Part shown: positions 16,199 to 23,804 of the stretch, piece by piece | Numbering within the stretch: position 1 is the stretch's first letter | How the letters are laid out: each line of letters starts with the position of its first letter | Assembly: GCA_003171335.1 (NCBI GenBank) | Contig: PMYD01000115.1 | Span: 1-41,397, forward strand | Length of the DNA stretch: 41,397 nt | Origin: Phycisphaerales bacterium | GTDB taxonomy: Bacteria > Planctomycetota > Phycisphaerae > SM23-33 > FEN-1343 | Reading direction: 5' to 3' | Notes under the pieces: model-generated | What the model was told of the DNA's origin: nothing | Database searches by the model: none | The model's input: only the letters and a program-made list of their open reading frames with translations | Made by a program: the position numbers and the translations under genes

Positions 16199-16401
16199 CC
16201 ATTAGCCACGGGCGCAAGCCCGTGGAGACGAGGGGCCCTTATTGCAAGAGCCCGAAGGGCGATTGAAGGTTTTTGGGCTTGCATGCCTCGTTGCAGCTTG
16301 CACAAGTATGGCGCCACACAGCCTTTGAGGTTCAATCGCCCTGCGGGCTCAGAGGAAATGGGGGGGCGTCTTTTCCACGGGCTCGCGCCCGTGGCTAATG
16401 G
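16199..16401. repeat. Nested inverted repeat sharing its core with 41144-41221
   Basis: The outer arms 16199-16225 and 16375-16401 start CCATTAGCCACGGGC, and each forms its own hairpin. The inner arms 16248-16267 and 16331-16350 are of the type GAGCCCGAAGGGCGATTGAA. A close variant of the inner pair is the core of the nested repeat near the right end of the window, where the outer arms are unrelated. The inner loop contains TTGCATGCCTCGTTGCAG-like small palindromes. No gene is seen in 16138-16426. Confidence 0.85.
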
Positions 16402-16426
16402 TCAATCGCCCTTTGGGCTTTGGGAG

Positions 16427-16599
16427 TCAACTGCGGAATTTCCTCAGTTGACTCCGACAATGTCGGAGTCGACTGGTGAATTTCACCATTTGGACCTCTC
16501 CTGAGGGGGGCTCGACTCCGACAATGTCGGAGTCGATTGGTGAATTTCACCATATGGACCTCTGCGTGAGGGGGGCTCGACTCCGACAATGTCGGAGTC
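16427..16599. repeat. Second array of GAATTTC-core palindromes with a partner palindrome
   Basis: TCAACTGCGGAATTTCCTCA at 16427 and TGGTGAATTTCACCA at 16474 and 16538 alternate with a second perfect palindrome at 16450, 16514 and 16579 (arms GACTCCGACA around one A). The period is 64-65 bases. The GAATTTC core is that of the array at 2821-3063; the partner palindrome and spacers are different. The array ends about 55 bases before the stop of the convergent FtsB-like gene. Confidence 0.85.
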
Positions 16600-16655
16600 G
16601 ATTATTCGGAGAATTCAGGAAGTTGATATTTTCGGTTGCTGCTATCGCAATCTTT

Positions 16656-17117
16656 TTAGGTCTTCGGCTCTCGAATCTGCTTTTCCGGCGGCTGAAACAT
16701 AATCATCGCCAGGACCATCAGCACTCCGGCCACCAGCAGCATTCCGCGGCGGGTCGCCGGCTCGATCATGCGCTCGGCCAGATGCATCACCAGATGATCC
16801 GGCGGCTGCACGTGCGGGGCGCGGGCGGCCAGCATCTGGTCCACCCTCGGATCGGCGGGCGCTTCGACGGCGACGGGGGCTTCATCGGGCAAGTGGACGT
16901 GCTGCTGGAGCATCAGCAGTTGGGCGTTGGGCCGCGGGTCGCGCTTGACCGCCTCGATCAGCCCCTGCTTGTACCCGACATATTCCTGCTGCGTCCGCAC
17001 CGTGCGGGCCAGCTCATCGCGCTGCACGCGGGCCTTCTCGCGCCAATACCATGCCGGCAGCAGAACCACCGCGGCCAGGATGGCTATAGCCGTTCCCGCC
17101 GTGATCAGCAGTCCCAT
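16656..17117 (-). CDS. FtsB/DivIC-like septum-formation protein with a C-terminal membrane helix
   Basis: A 153-residue protein read downstream of enolase on the same strand. An N-terminal membrane helix (LLITAGTAIAILAAVVLLPAWY) is followed by a short coiled coil (REKARVQRDELARTVRTQQEYVGYKQGLIEAVKRDPR), the layout of FtsB/DivIC septum-formation initiators. An enolase gene next to a divIC-like gene is a known order in other bacteria. Unlike FtsB it continues with a proline/alanine linker and a second hydrophobic helix (GMLLVAGVLMVLAMIMF) ending PPEKQIREPKT. The ATG at 17117 lacks a good ribosome-binding site. A GTG at 17180, inside the enolase end and preceded by GGAG, would add 21 residues and couple translation to eno. 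The FtsB assignment is an inference from layout and context. Confidence 0.5.
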   Translation of the reverse strand: MGLLITAGTAIAILAAVVLLPAWYWREKARVQRDELARTVRTQQEYVGYKQGLIEAVKRDPRPNAQLLMLQQHVHLPDEAPVAVEAPADPRVDQMLAARAPHVQPPDHLVMHLAERMIEPATRRGMLLVAGVLMVLAMIMFQPPEKQIREPKT

Positions 17118-17154
17118 TAGCCGGGCGAAAGCCGCGATGCGGCCTTCGGGGCGA

Positions 17155-18480
<1,326 letters not shown>

Positions 18481-18563
18481 TTATCGGACCTTCGCCCGCT
18501 TACCCGTTAAGCATTCACCGCGCCGGGCCGCCAGAGGCGGCACCCCGGCAATCCGAACGGGCC

Positions 18564-18592
18564 ACTATACGCGCGGCGGCGGCGGATGCAAT
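18564..18592 (-). promoter_or_regulatory. Possible eno promoter
   Basis: On the minus strand a TATAGT -10-like box (18564-18569) lies about 105 bases before the eno ATG, with a poor TTGCAT -35 about 16 bases further upstream. The rest of the 343-base gap 18460-18802 shows no gene. Confidence 0.3.
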
Positions 18593-18761
18593 GGCATTGC
18601 GCCGCGCGCGGGGAAAACCAAAGCCGCGCAACTCGTTTGGACGAGGAATCCGGCGAGAAAGGGCCGGGACCGCGGTTTGATAGATGAACCGCAACCGGTG
18701 TGGCCGCATGAGGTGCGATGGGGTCTGCCGGGAGTCAGCGAAATGCATCTCATTTTACGTA

Positions 18762-18790
18762 TTGATGAAATAGCAAGTGTCGCATAGGCT
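18762..18790 (+). promoter_or_regulatory. Possible promoter of the LuxR-type HTH gene
   Basis: TTGATG (18762-18767), 17 bases, TAGGCT (18785-18790). Transcription would start near 18797, about 40 bases before the GTG at 18836. Confidence 0.35.
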
Positions 18791-18835
18791 TAAAGAGCGT
18801 CGTTGCTAGTTTTGATACCGGGCGGGGAAACGAAC

Positions 18836-19111
18836 GTGGGGAATGACCAGGTTTTCAGTGAGCGGGAGTGGCAGCAGGTTGTGCTGGATTTTACGCTGCC
18901 GCCGCGGCAGGCGCAGGTGGTCGAGTGCATCCTGCAGGGACTCAGCGATAAGCAGATCGCCGAGCGTTTGAACATTGCCGTGCCGACGATCCGCACCTAC
19001 CTGGCGCGGCTGTTCAGGCGCTTCCGCGTGCAGGACCGGGTCGAGCTGGTGCTGCACATCGTGGCCCATTTCCGCCAGAAATGCCGCGCCGCGCAGTGTC
19101 CTTGCCAATAG
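18836..19111 (+). CDS. Orphan LuxR-type helix-turn-helix regulator
   Basis: A 91-residue DNA-binding protein consisting of little more than a GerE/LuxR HTH. LPPRQAQVVECILQGLSDKQIAERLNIAVPTIRTYLARLFRRFRVQDRVELVLHI contains the four helices of the domain, with the recognition helix around VPTIRTYLARLFRRF and the conserved LSDKQIAE turn. No receiver, PAS or autoinducer domain precedes it, so it resembles stand-alone LuxR-fold proteins such as GerE. The C-terminal tail has three cysteines (RQKCRAAQCPCQ), which might sense redox or bind metal; this is speculation. The start is uncertain: GTG at 18836 is chosen for its GGGG-rich upstream and the leader length, while TTG at 18803 would add 11 residues. 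The downstream aldo/keto reductase-like gene is a possible target. Confidence 0.75.
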   Translation: MGNDQVFSEREWQQVVLDFTLPPRQAQVVECILQGLSDKQIAERLNIAVPTIRTYLARLFRRFRVQDRVELVLHIVAHFRQKCRAAQCPCQ

Positions 19112-19239
19112 GGGACGCCGCATGGATCGCGGTTCGTCGCGCTCGTTCAACATTGCCGCCAGGGGTAGTCGTACCGAGCGGGCTCATGCGCGTTGCCTTT
19201 CTTCGTCCTTTGTGATATTCCTCGATCATCCGCCCAATG

Positions 19240-19333
19240 CGTGGCACGGGCGTCTCGCCCGTGATCCGGCCGTTTTCCCTGGGCGCCACGGGCGAGACGC
19301 CCGTGGGACTCATGGGCGAGACGCCCATGCCAC
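19240..19333. repeat. Cluster of CGGGCGAGACGCCCG hairpins
   Basis: Three versions of one hairpin word occur: GGCACGGGCGTCTCGCCCGTG at 19242 onward, then CACGGGCGAGACGCCCGTGG and CATGGGCGAGACGCCCATGC. The first is in the opposite orientation to the other two, so the block also forms a larger inverted repeat. The last two copies differ by matched changes on both sides of the stem (ACGGGC/GCCCGT against ATGGGC/GCCCAT). It lies directly before the aldo/keto reductase-like gene. Confidence 0.8.
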
Positions 19334-19364
19334 CTTTTCATACACGTTCCAAGAGGAGAAGACC

Positions 19365-20273
19365 GTGAAATACCGCCAGTTCGGGCCGCTTAAAGTCAGC
19401 GAGATCTTTTTTGGCGCCATGCGCTACCACCGCGGCGTCGCCGGGGCCGCGGCCGACATGAAGGTGGCCCAGGCCGCGCTCAACGAGGCGCTGGATCTGG
19501 GCGTCAACGTCATCCATTCCAGCTTCGAATACGGCTCGCAGGAGCTGACGGGCCGCTTCCTGCACGACCGGCCGGAGCGGCGCGCGCTGCTGCACATGGT
19601 CAAATCGCCCACCGATCCGACCGGCCTGACGGTGGAGTCTTTCGGCCGCTGGCTGGATGAGCAGCTCGAGCTATTGCACACCGAGCGGATCGCCATTCTC
19701 CAGGTCCGCGCCAAGACCTGGGAGCTGGAGCGGCAGATGTACGAGCTGGCGCTGCCGTACGTTCAGAGCGGAAAAATCACCACCACGGCCGCCTTCGCCT
19801 ACGACGACGACATCGCCCGCGCCGCCGTGGCCGATGGCCGTGTCAACGGCCTGGCCGCGTACGTCAACCCGATGTACCTCTTTGCCGGCGATGCCTACGC
19901 CCTGCTGAAGAAGGCCGGCAAGCAGATGATCGCCTTTCAGCCGTTGGCCGAAGGCGCGATGTCCGACAGCCGCACGACCTGGGAGGCGCTGCCGGCGGGG
20001 GACCGGCTCAAGAACGACCGCGGCAAGCTCTTTCTGGAGCACCGGGCGCGCGTGGAGAAGCTCTTGAAGAAAAAGCCCGACTCCTGGGTCCGGTTCGCCA
20101 TGGGCTTTGTCCTGGGTCGGCCCCAGACCGCCGGCGTGGTGACCAGCATGAACACGCCCCAGCAGGTCCGCTCGCTGGTGGAGGCGACCGATGCCACGCC
20201 GGTCGATGAGGCGACCTATCTCAAGCTGGTGGAACTCTTCCGCCAGCACCTGGCGGACAAGGTGTACAAGTAG
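19365..20273 (+). CDS. Aldo/keto reductase-like protein lacking catalytic residues
   Basis: A 302-residue TIM-barrel protein of the aldo/keto reductase superfamily. It has the family opening MKYRQFGPLKVSEIFFGAMRY, an EYGSQE loop, a helical middle and the C-terminal cofactor-region echo (FVLGRPQTAGVVTSMNTPQQVRSLVEA). Of the usual catalytic tetrad D-Y-K-H, the tyrosine (Y56) and lysine (K80) remain. The aspartate of the FDTA-type motif is H51 in VIHSSFEYG, and the histidine of the LLHxPD-type strand is absent (IAILQVRAK). NADPH-dependent reduction by the standard mechanism is therefore doubtful; it may be a pseudoenzyme or have another activity. The GTG start at 19365 is supported by GAGGAG, which an in-frame extension upstream through a repeat block lacks. 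Confidence 0.8.
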   Translation: MKYRQFGPLKVSEIFFGAMRYHRGVAGAAADMKVAQAALNEALDLGVNVIHSSFEYGSQELTGRFLHDRPERRALLHMVKSPTDPTGLTVESFGRWLDEQLELLHTERIAILQVRAKTWELERQMYELALPYVQSGKITTTAAFAYDDDIARAAVADGRVNGLAAYVNPMYLFAGDAYALLKKAGKQMIAFQPLAEGAMSDSRTTWEALPAGDRLKNDRGKLFLEHRARVEKLLKKKPDSWVRFAMGFVLGRPQTAGVVTSMNTPQQVRSLVEATDATPVDEATYLKLVELFRQHLADKVYK

Positions 20274-20442
20274 GGTGTGCAGCTTCGCTGCACACGGGAC
20301 GAACAAGCAGCAGCTTCGTTTTCCAAGCGTGAGGCCGCACCATCCCGAGCTATCGGCGGCGTCGAGGAGGGCCGAAGAGTTGCCGTCCCTGAATATCAAG
20401 GTCAGCCCCGCCCCTTCCGTGCGCGGCGAAGCTGCACACCCT
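20272..20442. repeat. 17-base inverted repeat around the end of the reductase-like gene
   Basis: AGGGTGTGCAGCTTCGC (20272-20288), beginning inside the stop codon, is the exact reverse complement of 20426-20442. The left arm also forms its own hairpin GTGTGCAGC-TTC-GCTGCACAC. At 20456-20485 a further stem CCGCC...GGCGG encloses T9 and A5 runs and could terminate transcription. From there to 20883 I see no gene and no recognisable metal-sensing riboswitch. Confidence 0.8.
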
Positions 20443-20883
20443 GCCAAAACCCGCACCGCCACTTTTTTTTTGAAAAAGGCGGGATTGTGTTTGCGGCGAT
20501 TTTGAGGGCGGAATAAACTCATATTTTTGTGCGCCGCCGCTGCTGTGGGTGCTGACACGCGCGGCTTTCCAGCGCGGCGCCAGAGGGTAAACCTGGTGGA
20601 CCATTGCCAATCCGGTGTGGAGCATGGCCATGTGCAAGATGACAGGACAACCGCACCCAGCGCTGCAGGCCCTCGCGCCTGAAACGCACAGGCTCCTTGT
20701 GCCCTTCGCCCTGCGCCATAAGCCTCCCATTCCTTGAACTGAAATCCCCTGCCGGCGCCGCGCGAACTTCAAACGTTTGCGAAATGGCGGCAAGCCGATA
20801 GCGGGTTTCACGATCTAAAATCATCCAGTTTCTGACGGCGGGCCGGGCTATTTGGGCCGGGCGGCTCAGGGAGTTAGCAGGTT

Positions 20884-22197
20884 GTGTACTGGATCAGCAA
20901 GACATTCCATCGCGTCAGCCGGCTGAGGCGGCGCTGGCTGATCCTGCTGGCCGTGCTGGGGCCGGGCATCATCACCATGGTGGCCGACAACGACGCCGGC
21001 GGCATCTCCACGTATGCGCAGACCGGCGCCAAGACCGGCTTTCGCCTGCTGTGGGCGTTCATCCTCCTGGTGCCTATGGCGTACTACGTGCAGGAAATGA
21101 CCGTGCGTCTGGGCGCCGTCACCAAGCGCGGGCACGCGGAGGCCATCTTCGACGGCTTCGGCAAGTTCTGGGGCTGGTTCTCCATTTTCGACCTGGTGCT
21201 GATCAACTGGCTGACGTTGGTCACCGAGTACATCGGCATGACGCAGGCCATGCGCCTGTTCGGCGTGCCGGAGTGGATCACCTACGCCGGCGTGACCGTG
21301 CTGCTGACCGCTATCGTCATCACCGGCCGGTACTGGACGTTCGAGAAAATCACCCTGTTCTTCTGCCTGTTCAACCTGGTGTATATCCCGGCGGCCATCT
21401 GGGCCATGCAGACGGGCAACGTGCATGCCGGCTGGCTGGAGGTGGGCAAGGGGTTCATCCCCCGCGCCGAGCTGGGCGGCGTGACCGCCTCCGCCATGCT
21501 CATGCTCATCATGGCCAACATCGGGACGACCATCACGCCCTGGCAGATCTTCTTCCAGCAGTCGGCCGTGGTCGACAAGGGCATGGACATCAAGGATGTC
21601 AAGTTCGGCAAGATCGACACGTTCGTCGGCTCGCTGGTGACGTGCATCGTGGCGGCGTTCATCATCATCGCCACGGCCGCGGCGTTCCACTATTTCCCCA
21701 AGGGGGCGATCTCCGTGGAGTCGGCGGCCGAGACGGCCGCCAAGCTGCCCGAGGTGATGCCCCAGAACGGCTGGGGCCAGTGGGCCAAGGTGCTGTTCGC
21801 CATCGGCCTCTTTGACGCCGGCCTGTTGGGGGCGCTGTGCATCTCGCTGGCCACGAGCTGGGCCATCGGCGAGGTGTTCGGCTGGGCGCACTCCCTGAAC
21901 CGCTCGGTGCGCGAGGCCCCATGGTTCTACGTGTTCTACGTGGTGACGCTGCTGTCCGCGGGCATGGTGTCCCTGATTGCCTCGATCCGCGTGCAGGACG
22001 CCATCACCATCTTCGTGCAGGTGGTGGCCGTGACGTTGCTGCCGGCGGCGCTGGTGTTCCTCATCCTGCTGCTCAACGACAAGCCGCTGATGGGCGAACA
22101 TACCAACACCCGCTGGCAGAATATCGTAAACTGGACGATCGTGGTCTTCGTCATCGTGATGTCCGCGGCCTTCGGACTGTCCGTGCTGTTCACGTAG
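20884..22197 (+). CDS. Nramp-related transporter, probably Mg2+ (NRMT type)
   Basis: A 437-residue integral membrane protein of the SLC11/Nramp family with about eleven helices. Canonical Nramp proteins carry DPGN in helix 1 and MPHN in helix 6, which bind Mn2+ or Fe2+. Here the helix-1 motif is D37-A-G-G40 (GPGIITMVADNDAGG) and helix 6 reads GTTITPWQ (214-221). The aspartate is kept, but the asparagine and the soft methionine ligand are lost (N to G, M to T218), and the helix-6 histidine is W220. Loss of the methionine is the hallmark of the Nramp-related magnesium transporters known from Clostridium acetobutylicum and Eggerthella lenta. The neighbours, an MgtE-domain regulator and an MgtA ATPase, strongly support Mg2+. 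GTG start at 20884 with AGGGAG ten bases upstream. Confidence 0.85.
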   Translation: MYWISKTFHRVSRLRRRWLILLAVLGPGIITMVADNDAGGISTYAQTGAKTGFRLLWAFILLVPMAYYVQEMTVRLGAVTKRGHAEAIFDGFGKFWGWFSIFDLVLINWLTLVTEYIGMTQAMRLFGVPEWITYAGVTVLLTAIVITGRYWTFEKITLFFCLFNLVYIPAAIWAMQTGNVHAGWLEVGKGFIPRAELGGVTASAMLMLIMANIGTTITPWQIFFQQSAVVDKGMDIKDVKFGKIDTFVGSLVTCIVAAFIIIATAAAFHYFPKGAISVESAAETAAKLPEVMPQNGWGQWAKVLFAIGLFDAGLLGALCISLATSWAIGEVFGWAHSLNRSVREAPWFYVFYVVTLLSAGMVSLIASIRVQDAITIFVQVVAVTLLPAALVFLILLLNDKPLMGEHTNTRWQNIVNWTIVVFVIVMSAAFGLSVLFT

Positions 22198-22215
22198 TCC
22201 CTTAAAGGTGCAGGC

Positions 22216-23505
22216 ATGAATCCAACGCCGATCCAACCCGTCAAGCCCAACGGCGCCGTGGCCCGGGACTACCACGCGTATTACTTCTCCGAGCTGCTCG
22301 ACCGCCGGGTGTACGCCGAAACCGTCAAAAAGCCCCTGGGCCGCCTGAGCGACCTGGTCGTCCGGCTCAGCGAAACCTTCCCCGACACCGTGGGCCTGTA
22401 CCTCGAGCACGGCTGGGGCAAGCCCACGGAGTTCATCCCGTGGGAGCGCGTGCTCAAGATCGACCCCGACGGCATCTTCGTGCAGGCCCCGCCCGCCGGC
22501 GACCAGTACCCGCCCTTCGTCGACCAGCCCGGCTGGATGCTTTTGAACGAGCACCTCATGGGCAAGACCATCCTCGATATGGACGGCCGGCGCACCGAGG
22601 TGGTCAACGACATCCACCTGCTGGAGTCGCAGAAGCGCATGATCATCGCGCACGTGGATGTGTCGTTCAAAGGCTTCCTGAAAAAATGGGGACTGGGCCG
22701 GCTGAGCCCGGTGAAGGAGCGGCTGATCGGCTGGCGATACGTGCAGCCCCTGTCGCTGGAGGACGCCGCCGCCTCCGACACCGTGTCGCTCTCCATCACG
22801 CGCAACTCCATCCGCGAACTGCCCGCCGAGGACCTGGCCGACGCCCTGGAGGAACTCTCGGGCCGGCAGCAGCAGGCCGTGTTCTCCGCGCTGGATTCGG
22901 AGAAGGCCGCCGACACGCTGCTGGAGGCCGAGCCGCGGGCCCAGCGGCAGATCGTCGCCGCGCTGCGCATGGACCGGGCGCGCTCGATCCTCTCGGAGAT
23001 GTCGCTGCCGCAGTTGGCCGACCTGCTCAGCGTGCTGCCCCTGGATGACCAGCGCGACCTGATGGCCCTGCTGCCGCCGGAGCTGGCCGCACGGATCAAG
23101 TCGGTGCTCTCCGAGCACGAGACCGAGGCGGCGTCGATCATGTCCAGCCGCTATGTGGCCATGGCCGGCACGACGCCCGTGGGCGAGGCCCTGGCGCACC
23201 TGCGCGAGGGCAAGTACGAGCACGACGCGATCTCGTACATCTATATCGTGGGCGAGGGCGATGTGCTCCAGGGCGTGGTGGATGTGCGCGAGGCGCTGCT
23301 GGCGCCGTCCGACAAGCCGCTGGCCGAGATCATGGTCGCCCCGGTCGTTTCCGCCGAGGGCAACGACACGCGCGATGACCTGGCCGAACTGTTCGCCAAG
23401 TACCACTACCGCATGATCCCCATCGTGGATGCCAAGGACCACGTGCTGGGGGTGGTGCATTACAACGACGTGATGAAAGGCCTGGTCACACGCCCCAGGA
23501 CCTGA
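22216..23505 (+). CDS. Soluble PRC-barrel / MgtE_N / CBS protein (MgtE sensor part without channel)
   Basis: A 429-residue cytosolic protein, 18 bases after the Nramp-like gene. Residues about 28-100 form a PRC-barrel-like domain (YFSELLDRRVY...PLGRLSDLVVRLSETFP) and 110-160 a second PRC-like copy (LLNEHLMGKTILDMDGRRTEVVNDI). Residues 200-300 are the helical MgtE N-domain superhelix (LPAEDLADALEELSGRQQQAVFSALDSEKAADTLLE). Residues 305-425 are a CBS pair (ASIMSSRYVAMAGTTPVGEAL; MVAPVVSAEGNDTRDDLAELFAKYHYRMIPIVDAKDHVLGVVHYNDVM). In MgtE the N and CBS domains bind Mg2+ and gate the channel. Here the C-terminal membrane channel is absent. The simplest reading is a soluble Mg2+ sensor that gates or stabilises the adjacent transporter. 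The domains are clear; the partnership is inferred from position. Confidence 0.85.
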   Translation: MNPTPIQPVKPNGAVARDYHAYYFSELLDRRVYAETVKKPLGRLSDLVVRLSETFPDTVGLYLEHGWGKPTEFIPWERVLKIDPDGIFVQAPPAGDQYPPFVDQPGWMLLNEHLMGKTILDMDGRRTEVVNDIHLLESQKRMIIAHVDVSFKGFLKKWGLGRLSPVKERLIGWRYVQPLSLEDAAASDTVSLSITRNSIRELPAEDLADALEELSGRQQQAVFSALDSEKAADTLLEAEPRAQRQIVAALRMDRARSILSEMSLPQLADLLSVLPLDDQRDLMALLPPELAARIKSVLSEHETEAASIMSSRYVAMAGTTPVGEALAHLREGKYEHDAISYIYIVGEGDVLQGVVDVREALLAPSDKPLAEIMVAPVVSAEGNDTRDDLAELFAKYHYRMIPIVDAKDHVLGVVHYNDVMKGLVTRPRT

Positions 23506-23536
23506 CGGCCGCCCCAGGGCCGCACCAAGGTGAGTT

Positions 23537-23647
23537 ATGCCGCGGGTGCAGACAACAAAGACAGTGAAAGTGGCGCTCTTCCTGCTGCGCTTCTATCTGC
23601 TGGCCATGCTGATCCTGATCGTCGTCAAGTTCCTGCGCCTGTTCTGA
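23537..23647 (+). CDS. 36-residue single-helix membrane microprotein
   Basis: A short frame of 36 codons plus stop between the MgtE-domain gene and mgtA. The product has a basic N terminus (MPRVQTTKTVK), one hydrophobic helix (VALFLLRFYLLAMLILIVV) and a basic end (KFLRLF). An AGGTGA sequence lies seven bases upstream of the ATG, and the gene begins 31 bases after the previous stop. I do not recognise the sequence. The layout and position recall the enterobacterial microproteins MgtS and MgtR, which bind and control Mg2+ transporters, and KdpF in the potassium pump operon. A stabilising or inhibitory subunit of MgtA or of the Nramp-like transporter is plausible. No homology to MgtS or MgtR is claimed. 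Confidence 0.6.
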   Translation: MPRVQTTKTVKVALFLLRFYLLAMLILIVVKFLRLF

Positions 23648-23682
23648 TGCCGGCCGGCAGTTGTGGCGGCTCTCACAAGGGC

Positions 23683-23711
23683 AAGCACGGCGGCGGGGTA
23701 GCGCCGTGCTT
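23683..23711 (+). repeat. AAGCACGGCG hairpin repeat, copy 1
   Basis: Hairpin AAGCACGGCG-N9-CGCCGTGCTT with loop GCGGGGTAG, followed by TTGGCTCC. The same element, with the same orientation and nearly the same loop and flank, recurs at 27317-27345, so the two copies bracket mgtA and the EIIA gene. It lies between the microprotein and mgtA and may attenuate or process the transcript. Confidence 0.8.
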
Positions 23712-23804
23712 CTTGGCTCCAAACCCAGAATATCGTGCACAGACAGCGGCCCTCGCATCGGGTAAAGTGGCGGGTCGTCCAGCCCCTGCGCCAAGGAATG
23801 TCCG

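Noticed and set aside
18975-19364. Longer aldo/keto reductase starting inside the HTH gene
   Set aside because: The extension passes through a hairpin repeat block, while GTG at 19365 has a strong GAGGAG and begins the family sequence exactly.
20519-20824. 101-codon minus-strand frame
   Set aside because: Apart from the first 20 residues the product looks like random GC-rich translation, with no ribosome-binding site and no family resemblance.
20443-20883. M-box or other Mg2+ riboswitch ahead of the Nramp-related gene
   Set aside because: I could not find the conserved core or a matching fold by eye. A covariance-model search would be decisive.
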